This document shows positions 1-7,683 of a stretch of DNA of 64,000 nucleotides, piece after piece. Positions within the stretch are counted from its first letter, which is position 1, and each line of letters begins with the position of its first letter. The DNA comes from an uncultured Chitinophaga sp. (GTDB lineage Bacteria > Bacteroidota > Bacteroidia > Cytophagales > Cyclobacteriaceae), in the NCBI GenBank assembly GCA_902168205.1, contig CABHOK010000003.1:930001-994000 (forward strand), written 5' to 3'. Position numbers and translations under genes: made by a program. The notes below the pieces were generated by a model that had not been told where the DNA came from, did not search any database, and saw nothing but the letters and a program-made list of their open reading frames with translations.

Positions 1-11
1 TTTCTGCGGAA

Positions 12-32
12 GGATAACGGATAACGAATAAC
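12..32. repeat. Tandem TAAC-type heptamers
   Basis: Three heptamers follow one another: GGATAAC, GGATAAC, GAATAAC. Similar TAACG/TTAAC words recur at 1838-1909, so this looks like one arm of a dispersed intergenic repeat. It lies just upstream of the promoter-like sequence of the first gene, and its left part may be cut by the window edge. Confidence 0.5.
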
Positions 33-38
33 TTTTTA

Positions 39-46
39 TTACTTTG
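39..46 (+). promoter_or_regulatory. Possible -7 element of the PorP-like gene
   Basis: TTACTTTG followed by C differs in one base from the Bacteroidota -7 consensus TAnnTTTG. It would place transcription start near 53, about 27 nt before the ATG at 80. No clear -33 TTTG is visible, so this is a weak call. Confidence 0.35.
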
Positions 47-79
47 CCCCGATTGCATACTCTAAAAGAACACGACTCG

Positions 80-1123
80 ATGTACAGGATACTCCTGCTT
101 TCATGTGTATTAATGCTGATGCTGAATGGTGCGGTAACTGCTCAGGACCCTCAATTTTCGCAATTTTATGCAGCGCCCCTATATCTCAACCCGGCTCTGA
201 CCGGTGCCACCAATCAGGCGCGGGCCGGTATAAATTACAGGAATCAATGGCCGGCTATTGATGCTAACTTTACTACACTGTCGGCCTACTTCGATTATTT
301 TATTGAGGATAAGAATAGTGGTGTGGGGGTTATCATTACGCGTGACCGTGAAGGACTTGCAGGCTTGCAGTCCATCAGTCTCGGGCTTCAATACTCCTAT
401 GAACTTCAGCTTACCAAGTATCTCGGCTTTCGTCCGGGAGTACAGGTGGCTGTCTTTAACCGCGATGTAAATTTTGACAAACTTACCTTCGGAGATCAGT
501 TCGATGCTTCTACCGGACAGATCATCAGTCAGGAAACTGCCGAGACGTTCAATACACAGTCAAGCAAAACTTTTGTTGACCTCTCTTTCGGTGGTGTGTT
601 CTTTACAAAAAGTGCATGGCTTGGTGTTTCAACCTGGCACCTTACACGCCCTAACCAGAGTTTGATCGGCGAGGAAAGTAAATTGCCGGTAAAGCTTTCA
701 GTGCACGGAGGTTTTAAATTCTATATGCAACCCGGTGTAGTGGGGAGCGGAGCATACGCACGCAAATCAGAGCGAAGCATTGCGCCAGCGTTTCAATATC
801 GTCATCAGGGACAGTGGGATCAGGTTGATCTCGGTCTATACTTTACATTCGAACCGCTTGTGCTGGGAACGTGGTACCGTGGTGTACCCTTCAAGAACCT
901 GGGCGGTACGGTGAACAATGAATCGATCGTATTGCTGCTCGGCTTCACCAAGCTCGGAGCGAAGGATGCCATCAACATTGGTTATAGTTATGACTATACT
1001 ATATCGAAGCTCGGTCCCGGCAGCGGAGGCGCGCATGAATTCAGCCTCGTATATACCTGGCCGATGCGTAACCCGAGAAAGCCACCAAAAGATAAACTTG
1101 TGATTCCGTGCCCCGACTTCTAA
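80..1123 (+). CDS. PorP/SprF family type IX secretion-associated membrane protein
   Basis: The product has 347 residues. The start at 80 gives a clean signal peptide (MYRILLLSCV..., cleavage near A21-Q22) followed by the family hallmark DPQFSQFY at residues 23-30 and LYLNPALTGA. The rest alternates hydrophobic and polar residues as expected of an outer-membrane beta-barrel. PorP/SprF proteins are usually linked to type IX secretion and gliding, often as paralogues beside large secreted adhesins. Here no adhesin or PorE/OmpA partner is adjacent, so a specific partner cannot be named. An in-frame ATG at 44 would add 12 residues that do not look like a signal peptide and would fall in the promoter-like region. 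A terminator follows at 1161. Confidence 0.85.
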   Translation: MYRILLLSCVLMLMLNGAVTAQDPQFSQFYAAPLYLNPALTGATNQARAGINYRNQWPAIDANFTTLSAYFDYFIEDKNSGVGVIITRDREGLAGLQSISLGLQYSYELQLTKYLGFRPGVQVAVFNRDVNFDKLTFGDQFDASTGQIISQETAETFNTQSSKTFVDLSFGGVFFTKSAWLGVSTWHLTRPNQSLIGEESKLPVKLSVHGGFKFYMQPGVVGSGAYARKSERSIAPAFQYRHQGQWDQVDLGLYFTFEPLVLGTWYRGVPFKNLGGTVNNESIVLLLGFTKLGAKDAINIGYSYDYTISKLGPGSGGAHEFSLVYTWPMRNPRKPPKDKLVIPCPDF

Positions 1124-1160
1124 TGAGATTCACGGTAAATTCAATGCAATAACATACAAA

Positions 1161-1193
1161 GAGGCTTTCATTGCGAAAGCCTCTTTTATTTTG
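1161..1193 (+). terminator. Rho-independent terminator
   Basis: A perfect 9-bp stem, GAGGCTTTC (1161-1169) with GAAAGCCTC (1175-1183), has a 5-nt loop and is followed by TTTTATTTT. It ends the transcript of the PorP-like gene. Confidence 0.9.
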
Positions 1194-1229
1194 TACTCGG
1201 CTATATTTGTAAGATTATACCTAACGCCT

Positions 1230-1835
1230 ATGAATCTTCAATATACACTCGAACTGTTCGGCACATTCGTCTTCGCCATTTCGGGAGCACTCGCCATTCA
1301 GGACAAAGAGCACGATTGGTTCGGAGCGGGCTTCACCGGGTTTGTTACAGCTATAGGAGGAGGGAGTCTCCGCGATATGATCCTCGGCAGCTATCCGCTG
1401 GTGTGGGTGGGCGATATATACTTTCTGTACAGTATCATTGCCGGTACGGTTGCTGCCATTGTCTTCTACCGGTATATCATTACCCTGCGCAAAACATTTT
1501 TTCTGTTTGATACTTTTGGTATAGCCTTCTTTACCGTATTGGGAGTAGAGAAGTCGCTGAGCCTGGGTGTTCGTCCGGAGATAGCCGCGATCATGGGAAT
1601 GTTTTCAGCGGTGATGGGCGGTGTGATCCGCGATACACTTACCAACGAAACTCCAGTGATCTTCCGTAAAGAGATTTATGCAACGGCATGTCTGGCAGGG
1701 GCAGTGTGTTATTTACTTCTGGATCTGTTCACAGACATAACGCGCAATGCCAACCTGCTGGTGTCTGCCGGAATCATTATCGCTATACGACTCGTGGCGG
1801 TGAAGTATAGATTATCATTACCAGAATTGAAGTAG
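1230..1835 (+). CDS. Trimeric intracellular cation channel (TRIC/UPF0126) family protein
   Basis: The product is a membrane protein of 201 residues. It shows the duplicated three-helix unit of the UPF0126/YicG family, each unit carrying a glycine-rich motif with Arg-Asp: GGGSLRD at residues 43-49 and GGVIRD at 130-135. A charged loop KEHDW follows the first helix. Bacterial TRIC homologues form trimeric potassium-selective channels; the substrate here is inferred from the family. The ATG at 1230 was chosen because the upstream in-frame start at 1191 lies in the U-tract of the preceding terminator. A 13-bp inverted repeat begins three bases after the stop codon. Confidence 0.85.
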   Translation: MNLQYTLELFGTFVFAISGALAIQDKEHDWFGAGFTGFVTAIGGGSLRDMILGSYPLVWVGDIYFLYSIIAGTVAAIVFYRYIITLRKTFFLFDTFGIAFFTVLGVEKSLSLGVRPEIAAIMGMFSAVMGGVIRDTLTNETPVIFRKEIYATACLAGAVCYLLLDLFTDITRNANLLVSAGIIIAIRLVAVKYRLSLPELK

Positions 1836-1837
1836 TG

Positions 1838-1897
1838 CGGTTAATCGTTATTAGTTAGCTGTTAATAGAACTTCGTATAACGTGTAACGATTAACCG
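1838..1897. repeat. Perfect 13-bp inverted repeat, TAACG family
   Basis: CGGTTAATCGTTA (1838-1850) is the exact reverse complement of TAACGATTAACCG (1885-1897), with a 34-nt loop that itself contains TTAGTTAGCTGTTAA and GTATAACGTG words. It starts right after the stop codon of the TRIC gene. There is no T-tract, so it is not a classic terminator. The TAACG words echo 12-32, suggesting a dispersed repeat kept here as an inverted pair. Confidence 0.7.
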
Positions 1898-2010
1898 ATA
1901 ACGACAGGTGGGTATGGTTATTGAGAGACCTCAGAAGATGGCAGAAGAAGGGTAAATTCTTACTAACGAAAGTTAGCGGTTAAAAAAAATAAAGTTTCTT
2001 ACCCCAAATG

Positions 2011-2044
2011 TTTGCCATTAAACAAACTTTTCCGTTTAATTTTG
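2011..2044 (+). promoter_or_regulatory. Candidate promoter of the arginine operon
   Basis: TTTG at 2011-2014 and TAATTTTG at 2037-2044 fit the Bacteroidota -33/-7 pattern with a 22-bp spacer, slightly long. Transcription would start near 2051, leaving an untranslated leader of about 310 nt. Downstream at 2073-2085, TGAA-N5-TTCA resembles an ARG box but is one base short of the usual TGAAT-N4-ATTCA spacing. Confidence 0.5.
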
Positions 2045-2050
2045 CATTTA

Positions 2051-2361
2051 GAAAAAAAACATAAACAAAAGCTGAATGATTTTCATCTAACGTTTCACTT
2101 TAACGCTTGAAAAGAAATTGAAAACATTGTTCACCATAATTAACGCAGCCAAGGCTGCCTACCAATCTGACAGAACTATTCAGTTCTTATTTACTGCCTG
2201 CATGGTGACCAGGCGACCGCGACCCGTACGCTTTGCGCGTATCTGATACCTCCATCATACAACCTCTGTTGTTGAGCTAACGTGATGTCAAGGACATTGC
2301 GTTATTGTGCTTTTGGGCCTCGGCCGTTTTCAATTAATCACTACTAATTCAGAATTTAACA
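2051..2361 (+). promoter_or_regulatory. Structured 5' leader of the arginine operon
   Basis: This stretch of about 310 bases has no credible gene but many short hairpins: GCAGCC-aa-GGCTGC (2145-2158), AGAACT-attc-AGTTCT (2172-2187), CCTG...CAGG near 2198-2214, a TACGC/GCGCGTA pair near 2227-2241 and GTATC-t-GATAC (2239-2249). The density of stems and the position before the first arginine gene suggest a cis-acting RNA, for example an attenuator or riboswitch-like element. I do not recognise it as a named RNA family, and no T-rich terminator hairpin is obvious before the TTG start. Confidence 0.4.
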
Positions 2362-3159
2362 TTGGAAAATCATAATATCATTGTTCGACTGGCAACAGTT
2401 GACGATAAACATTACGCAGAGACCATCACCAAAGAGATGGAAGAATCTGCCAAAGCGCGCGGCACCGGTATAGCCAAGCGTTCACCTCTTTACATCGAGA
2501 AGAAGATGGAAGAAGGTAAAGCGATTATTGCCGTTACAGCGGAGGGAACATGGGTTGGCTTTTGCTACATCGAAGCGTGGGAGCACGACAAGTATGTTGC
2601 TAACTCAGGTCTCATCGTATCTCCGGCATTCCGTAAAACCGGAGTGGCTACAGAGATTAAACATAAAGTATTCAATCTTTCCCGTCAGAAATATCCGCAC
2701 GCCAAAATATTTGGTCTTACCACAGGTTTGGCCGTTATGAAGATCAACTCGGATCTCGGTTATGAGCCGGTAACTTATTCTGAGCTCACCAACGATGAAG
2801 AGTTCTGGAAAGGCTGCCAGAGCTGCGTTAACTACGAGATCCTGATGAGTAAGGGCAGAAAAAACTGCATGTGTACAGCCATGTTGTTCGATCCGGTAGA
2901 AGCCGAAGCCAAGATCAAAGCTGCTGAAGCTGCCCGCGCACTGGCGCAGCCCCAACCTGTAAAAGCTCCTGAAACGGTAGTAACTCCGGAAGGCGAGCTG
3001 GTAACGCACCGTCATCGTGAATTCAAAGGCAACTTCAAACTGTTTGAACGCTGGGTGCGCTTCAAGCAATTCGTGTTGTTGAAGTCCCGTAAAAGAGACG
3101 AGTCCAACGGAGATAAATCCGATAAGAAAACATTGTTAAGCTTTTTCTTCTTTTGGTAG
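2362..3159 (+). CDS. GNAT acyltransferase, probable N-acyl-glutamate synthase (argA-like)
   Basis: The product has 265 residues from a TTG start. Residues about 7-150 form a GNAT fold; the stretch GLIVSPAFRKTGVATEIK holds the acyl-CoA binding region (Bacteroidota variant of RxxGxG). As first gene of an operon holding argG, argC, argD, argF', argB, argE and argH but no classical argA or argJ, it most likely makes N-acetyl- or N-succinyl-glutamate from glutamate and acyl-CoA. A cysteine cluster (CQSC at about 152-155, then CMC near 172) follows. The last 90 residues are a linker rich in Ala and Glu plus a basic tail ending in KKTLLSFFFFW, outside the GNAT domain. TTG was accepted because the next ATG would remove the first strand. 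The acyl donor is not visible from sequence. Confidence 0.7.
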   Translation: MENHNIIVRLATVDDKHYAETITKEMEESAKARGTGIAKRSPLYIEKKMEEGKAIIAVTAEGTWVGFCYIEAWEHDKYVANSGLIVSPAFRKTGVATEIKHKVFNLSRQKYPHAKIFGLTTGLAVMKINSDLGYEPVTYSELTNDEEFWKGCQSCVNYEILMSKGRKNCMCTAMLFDPVEAEAKIKAAEAARALAQPQPVKAPETVVTPEGELVTHRHREFKGNFKLFERWVRFKQFVLLKSRKRDESNGDKSDKKTLLSFFFFW

Positions 3160-3184
3160 AATACCAAAGATGAGAAGTAATTTG

Positions 3185-3223
3185 CACCAGGCAGTTCCGT
3201 TTAAAGCAACGGGCTGACTGGTG
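3185..3223 (+). other. Long hairpin between the GNAT gene and argG
   Basis: CACCAG (3185-3190) pairs with CTGGTG (3218-3223), followed inward by CAG/CTG and CCGTT/AACGG, giving an interrupted stem of about 14 bp with a short loop. No T-tract follows, so it is more likely an RNA-processing, stability or translation-control element than a terminator. The whole gap of 147 bases contains no gene. Confidence 0.45.
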
Positions 3224-3306
3224 TGAAAGAGGTGTGTCCGGAAGGTACTAGCCATTCACAGAGAAATATATAGTTAAACCCCCACAGCAGTCAAATAGAT
3301 ATACAC

Positions 3307-4509
3307 ATGAGCAAAAAGAAAGTCGTATTAGCATTCAGCGGAGGTCTCGATACTTCGTATTGTGTAAAGTATTTAGGTGAAGAAAAAGGATTTGAAGTTC
3401 ACACCATCACTGTTAACACCGGTGGTTTTGATGACAAGGAGATCAAGGAGATTGAAACACGCGCCAAAAATCTGGGCGTAGCTTCACACAAAACAGTAGA
3501 CGAAACGAAGAATTACTATGATAAGGTAATCCGTTACCTCATCTATGGAAATATACTGAAGAATAATACCTATCCACTCAGTGTAAGTGCCGAGCGTATG
3601 TCGCAGGCATTGGCGGTGGCTATATATGCGAAAGAAATAAAGGCTGATGCGGTAGCGCACGGTAGCACCGGTGCCGGTAACGACCAGGTTCGTTTCGATA
3701 TGATCCTGAATATACTCGTACCAGGTATTGAGATCATCACTCCGATCCGCGAGCTAAAACTATCACGCGAAGAAGAAATAGCATACCTGAAATCGAAAGG
3801 TGTGCAGATGAACTTTGACAAAGCCATGTACTCGATCAACAAAGGTATATGGGGAACATCTGTAGGCGGAAAAGAAACACTGAAGTCACTCGGTATGCTT
3901 CCGGAAGAAGCGTGGCCCACACAAGTAACCAAAACAGGAAATGAAACGGTAAAGCTTACGTTCGAGAAAGGTGAGCTTCGTAAAGTAAATGACAAAGCTT
4001 TCGCTCATCCTGCGGAAGCCATTCAACACCTGCAGGCTATAGCAGGTCCATACGGTATAGGAAGAGATATACATGTGGGCGATACGATCATCGGTATAAA
4101 AGGACGTGTAGGTTTTGAAGCTGCAGCTCCTATATTGGTATTGAAAGCCCACCATGCGCTGGAGAAGCACGTACTCACCAAGTGGCAGCTAAGCTGGAAA
4201 GATCAGCTCGCACAATTCTACGGTAACTGGTTACACGAAGGCCAGTATCTTGACCCTGTAATGCGCGACATCGAAGCATTCCTCACCAACACACAACAAC
4301 ATGTAACCGGTGAAGTGTCTATCGAATTGCATCCATACCGTTACCAGGTATTGGGTATCGAATCTTCGTACGACCTCATGTCATCGAAGTTTGGCAAGTA
4401 TGGTGAAATGAACCTTGGCTGGACCGGTGATGACGTAAAAGGCTTCACCAAAATATTCGGCAACCAGACTGCTATATACCAGCAGGTAAAAGAAGAAAAC
4501 GAAAAGTAA
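3307..4509 (+). CDS. argG: Argininosuccinate synthase
   Basis: The product has 400 residues, normal for ArgG. It joins citrulline and aspartate with ATP to give argininosuccinate in the cytoplasm. The N-type PP-motif SGGLDTS lies at residues 11-17, and the substrate-binding signature HGSTGAGNDQVRFD at 118-131. In the classical pathway the substrate is free citrulline, which fits an argE-type deacylase encoded downstream acting on N-acyl-citrulline. The gene is second in the operon, 147 bases after the GNAT gene. An AGCTC-type repeat starts six bases after its stop. Ten of its 13 ATA isoleucine codons follow a T-ending codon. Confidence 0.97.
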   Translation: MSKKKVVLAFSGGLDTSYCVKYLGEEKGFEVHTITVNTGGFDDKEIKEIETRAKNLGVASHKTVDETKNYYDKVIRYLIYGNILKNNTYPLSVSAERMSQALAVAIYAKEIKADAVAHGSTGAGNDQVRFDMILNILVPGIEIITPIRELKLSREEEIAYLKSKGVQMNFDKAMYSINKGIWGTSVGGKETLKSLGMLPEEAWPTQVTKTGNETVKLTFEKGELRKVNDKAFAHPAEAIQHLQAIAGPYGIGRDIHVGDTIIGIKGRVGFEAAAPILVLKAHHALEKHVLTKWQLSWKDQLAQFYGNWLHEGQYLDPVMRDIEAFLTNTQQHVTGEVSIELHPYRYQVLGIESSYDLMSSKFGKYGEMNLGWTGDDVKGFTKIFGNQTAIYQQVKEENEK

Positions 4510-4515
4510 TATTTG

Positions 4516-4551
4516 TCTCAAAGCTCATAGCGCACAGCTCGTAACTTAAAA
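4516..4551 (+). repeat. AGCTC-family repeat before argC
   Basis: This stretch contains TCTCAAAGCTCATAG and ACAGCTCGTAACTTAAAA. It shares TATGAGCTTTGAG and AGTTACGAGCT (as reverse complements) with the copy inside hisS at 36678-36717, and CTCATAGC words with the copy at 8521. It ends 10 bases before the argC start codon. Confidence 0.7.
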
Positions 4552-4561
4552 TATAGTGCTC

Positions 4562-5542
4562 ATGACAAAGAATAAAATAAAAGCAGGAATCATCGGAGGT
4601 GCAGGCTATACCGGGGGCGAAACGATCCGGTTGCTGCTGAACCACCCTCAGGTAGATCTTGCTTTTGTACATAGCCGAAGCAACGCAGGTAATCCGCTAT
4701 ATTCTGCTCATGCTGATTTGCAGGGTGATACCGAGCTGAAATTTACCGATACCATTCTGCAGGATGTCGATGTAATCTTTCTGTGTCTCGGACATGGTGA
4801 GAGTAAAAAGTTTCTGCAGGAGAATACAATCAACGACAAGATCAAGATCATTGATCTGAGTCAGGATTTTCGATTGGGTGAATCGGTTAACGGAAGAACC
4901 TTTGTATATGGTTTACCCGAACTGAATCGTGCCGATATAGTAAAGGCAAACAACATTGCGAACCCGGGCTGCTTCGCTACCGCTATACAATTGGGATTAC
5001 TTCCCTTGGCAAAAGCCGGTATACTGAAAGAAGTATTTGCAACGGGTATAACCGGTTCAACCGGAGCCGGACAAAAGCTGCAGGATACTACGCACTTCAC
5101 GTGGCGCGCTAATAATATATCCGCTTACAAAACACTTTCACATCAGCACCTGAAAGAGATCAACCAGTCGCTGAAACAACTTCAGTCAGGCTTCAGCGAT
5201 GCTATAAATTTTGTGCCGTGGCGGGGAGATTTCACCCGCGGTATATTTGTAAGCTCCTGCATTGCTACTGATAAATCACTGGAAGAAGTAAAAAAACTAT
5301 ATAAAGATTTTTACAACGGACATCCCTTCACTATTGTATCCGATGATACAATCGATCTGAAGCAAGTAGTAAACACCAATAAATGTTTGATCGGCATCGA
5401 GAAAGAAGGCAACAAAATAGTAGTTCATTCTGCTATAGACAACCTCCTGAAAGGAGCCTCCGGCCAGGCCGTCCAAAACATGAACCTGTTATTCAATCTT
5501 GAAGAAACTACAGGAATCAAACTAAAAAGTATAGCATTCTAA
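4562..5542 (+). CDS. argC: N-acetyl(succinyl)-gamma-glutamyl-phosphate reductase
   Basis: The product has 326 residues. It reduces N-acyl-glutamyl-phosphate to the semialdehyde with NADPH. The Rossmann motif GGAGYTG is at residues 12-18, and the catalytic cysteine is C137 in NPGCFATA. SNxGAG-like and GDFTRG segments of the family are present. The ATG at 4562 is preferred to an in-frame GTG six bases upstream (4556). The gene follows argG with an AGCTC-type repeat filling most of the gap. Whether the acyl group is acetyl or succinyl depends on the pathway; the argF' gene downstream hints at succinyl. Confidence 0.95.
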   Translation: MTKNKIKAGIIGGAGYTGGETIRLLLNHPQVDLAFVHSRSNAGNPLYSAHADLQGDTELKFTDTILQDVDVIFLCLGHGESKKFLQENTINDKIKIIDLSQDFRLGESVNGRTFVYGLPELNRADIVKANNIANPGCFATAIQLGLLPLAKAGILKEVFATGITGSTGAGQKLQDTTHFTWRANNISAYKTLSHQHLKEINQSLKQLQSGFSDAINFVPWRGDFTRGIFVSSCIATDKSLEEVKKLYKDFYNGHPFTIVSDDTIDLKQVVNTNKCLIGIEKEGNKIVVHSAIDNLLKGASGQAVQNMNLLFNLEETTGIKLKSIAF

Positions 5543-5556
5543 AATTAACCCAATCA

Positions 5557-5592
5557 GGCTGGCAGCTAATAGCTCGCAGCCAGCAGCTAAAA
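5557..5592 (+). repeat. AGCTC/GCAGC mosaic repeat before argD
   Basis: GGCTGGCAGCTAATAGCTC and GCAGCCAGCAGCTAAAA combine the AGCTC words of the other operon copies with the GCAGCCAG words seen at 52587-52616. It ends two bases before the argD start codon, so any ribosome binding site would have to lie within the repeat. Confidence 0.6.
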
Positions 5593-5594
5593 AA

Positions 5595-6716
5595 ATGAAA
5601 CTATTTGACGTATACCCGCTATTCAATATAACACCTGCTAAAGCGCAGGGCTCATGGCTTTGGGATGACAAGGGCGAGAAGTATCTCGATTTGTATGGAG
5701 GCCATGCGGTAATCTCTATAGGGCACTCGCATCCTCATTATGTAAAAACACTTTCGGATCAGTTAAGCAAGATCGCTTTTTACTCGAACAGCGTTCAGAA
5801 CCCGATACAGGAGCGACTCGCGGAAAAATTAGGACAACTGTCGGGCTATACGGACTATCAGCTTTTTCTTTGTAACTCCGGTGCCGAAGCAAATGAGAAT
5901 GCGCTGAAGCTTGCTTCGTTTGTTACAGGGCGTAAAAAAGTTATTGCCTTCAAGAAAGCTTTTCACGGAAGAACATCCGGTGCTGTAGCGGCTACCGATA
6001 ATCCGAAGATCGTGGCACCGTTCAACGCAGGACATGATATTGTGTTTGTACCGATGAACGATGAAGCTGCCTTCGATGCTGCATTGGACAACACTGTTGC
6101 TGCGGTAATTATTGAAGGTATACAAGGTGTTGGTGGTATACAATTACCAGATGACTCATTCCTGCAACACCTCGAAAAGAAATGTAAAGAAAACGGCTCG
6201 CTGTTTATACTTGATGAAATTCAGAGTGGCTATGGAAGAACCGGAAAATTCTTCGCGCATCAGCATGCCGGTGTAAGACCGCATCTGATCACCACAGCAA
6301 AAGGTATGGGTAACGGATTTCCGATTGGTGGTGTGTTGATTCACCCGGATATAAAACCATGGGCGGGTATGCTTGGCACAACGTTCGGAGGCGCTTATCT
6401 TGCTTCTGTAGCCGGGCTCGCGGTGCTGGAAGTCATGGAGAAGGAAAATCTCATTCACAACGCAGCGATGCAAGGCGAATACCTCATCGCGAAGTTGAAG
6501 ACATATAGTATATTAAAAGATGTGCGCGGCAGAGGTTTGATGATAGGCTTTGATTTGCCGGAAGAGAAGAAGAGTGTGCGCAACGATCTTTTGCAGAAAC
6601 ATAAGATATTTACAGGCGAGGCCAAGCCCAACACCATACGCTTGCTGCCTTCGTTAACATTAACCACACAGGAAGCAGATATATTTATAACGGCACTGAC
6701 TGAAGAATTGAAATGA
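5595..6716 (+). CDS. argD: Acetylornithine (N-acyl-ornithine) aminotransferase
   Basis: The product has 373 residues and is a class III PLP-dependent aminotransferase. It converts the N-acyl-glutamate semialdehyde to N-acyl-ornithine with glutamate as amino donor. NSGAEANE lies at 94-101 (PLP phosphate region), DEIQSGYGRTG at 207-217, and the Schiff-base lysine is K236 in TTAKGMGNG. At 373 residues it is slightly shorter than typical enzymes of about 400, with no motif missing. Its stop overlaps the start of argF' in ATGA, so the two are translationally coupled. Confidence 0.94.
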   Translation: MKLFDVYPLFNITPAKAQGSWLWDDKGEKYLDLYGGHAVISIGHSHPHYVKTLSDQLSKIAFYSNSVQNPIQERLAEKLGQLSGYTDYQLFLCNSGAEANENALKLASFVTGRKKVIAFKKAFHGRTSGAVAATDNPKIVAPFNAGHDIVFVPMNDEAAFDAALDNTVAAVIIEGIQGVGGIQLPDDSFLQHLEKKCKENGSLFILDEIQSGYGRTGKFFAHQHAGVRPHLITTAKGMGNGFPIGGVLIHPDIKPWAGMLGTTFGGAYLASVAGLAVLEVMEKENLIHNAAMQGEYLIAKLKTYSILKDVRGRGLMIGFDLPEEKKSVRNDLLQKHKIFTGEAKPNTIRLLPSLTLTTQEADIFITALTEELK

Positions 6717-7672
6717 AGAATTTTATTTCCGTCAATGATGTAAGCGACATCAACGGTCTGGTTGCAAAGGCCCTTGACTTCAAAGCTAACCCGCTGAAAA
6801 ACCAGGCCCTGGGACAGAACAAACGGATTGGCTTGTTATTTCTCAACCCCAGCATGCGTACCCGTTTAAGTACGCAGATCGCGGCCGAAAATTTAGGCAT
6901 GAAGGTGATCGTGTTCAACGTTGGTCAGGATGGATGGGCGCTTGAGTTTGAAGATGAAGCCATCATGAGTGGTAATACGGTGGAGCACGTGAAAGATGCC
7001 GCACCGATCATGGGTAAATATTTTGATGTACTCGGTATCCGTACGTTTCCATCGCTGCAGAATAAAGTGGATGATTATAGCGAACTATATATCAACCAGT
7101 TTATCAAGTATGCCGGTATACCCGTGCTGAGCCTGGAGAGTGCAACACTCCATCCGCTGCAAAGTCTTACGGATGTTATTACGATACAGGAGACTTTCAA
7201 GGAGAAACGTAAACCGAAGATCGTACTCACATGGGCTCCGCATGTAAAGGCATTGCCTCAATGTGTAGCGAACAGTTTTTCGCAGTGGATCAATGCATGG
7301 GGTGAATCTGATTTTGTGATCACACACCCGGAAGATTACGAGCTCGATGAGAAATTCACCAAAGGTGCTGCCATTGAACTCGATCAGCAGAAAGCATTAA
7401 AGGATGCTGATTTTGTATATGTAAAGAATTGGAGTACATATACTGATTATGGAAGAATATACTGCAACGATCCTTCGTGGATGCTCACCAATGAAAAGCT
7501 GAAGCTTACTAGCAACGCGAAGGTAATGCACTGTCTCCCGGTGAGACGTAACGTGGAATTGAGCGATGAGATATTGGATGGACCTAACAGTGTAGTAACA
7601 CAACAGGCTTCCAATCGCGTGTGGGCAGCGCAAACTGTACTGCACGAATTACTCTCGGCTAAAACTAAATAA
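6713..7672 (+). CDS. argF': N-acyl-ornithine transcarbamylase (probably N-succinylornithine)
   Basis: The product has 319 residues and resembles the Bacteroides fragilis N-succinylornithine transcarbamylase throughout rather than classical ArgF. The carbamoyl-phosphate motif is SMRTR at 47-51, HPLQ lies at 146-149, KNW at 237-239 and HCLPVRRN at 272-279. It makes N-acyl-citrulline. In this family the residue before the EH of the 80s loop sets the acyl preference: Pro in the B. fragilis succinyl enzyme, Glu in the Xanthomonas acetyl enzyme. Here it is V90 (GNTVEHV). From memory of published mutagenesis, replacing that Glu by small or hydrophobic residues including Val shifts the enzyme to the succinyl substrate, so I favour succinylornithine. 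The gene overlaps argD by 4 bp. Confidence 0.88.
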   Translation: MKNFISVNDVSDINGLVAKALDFKANPLKNQALGQNKRIGLLFLNPSMRTRLSTQIAAENLGMKVIVFNVGQDGWALEFEDEAIMSGNTVEHVKDAAPIMGKYFDVLGIRTFPSLQNKVDDYSELYINQFIKYAGIPVLSLESATLHPLQSLTDVITIQETFKEKRKPKIVLTWAPHVKALPQCVANSFSQWINAWGESDFVITHPEDYELDEKFTKGAAIELDQQKALKDADFVYVKNWSTYTDYGRIYCNDPSWMLTNEKLKLTSNAKVMHCLPVRRNVELSDEILDGPNSVVTQQASNRVWAAQTVLHELLSAKTK

Positions 7673-7683
7673 GCGAACGGTTC

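Noticed and set aside
2073-2085. Definite ArgR operator upstream of the arginine genes
   Set aside because: TGAA-N5-TTCA is one base shorter than the ARG box and only one copy is present, so it is mentioned as a possibility only.
2145-2158. GCAGCCAAGGCTGC as part of a known structured RNA
   Set aside because: It is a simple 6-bp stem with a 2-nt loop; I could not match it with any named family.
2605-3069. Long antisense reading frame (154 codons) opposite the GNAT gene
   Set aside because: It mirrors a real gene with a clear GNAT domain, has no recognisable features and no promoter.
3231-3253. SRP-RNA-like GTCCGGAAGG in the gap before argG
   Set aside because: The strictly conserved AGCAG of the 4.5S/SRP RNA apical part reads TACTAG here, and the expected long flanking stem is missing.
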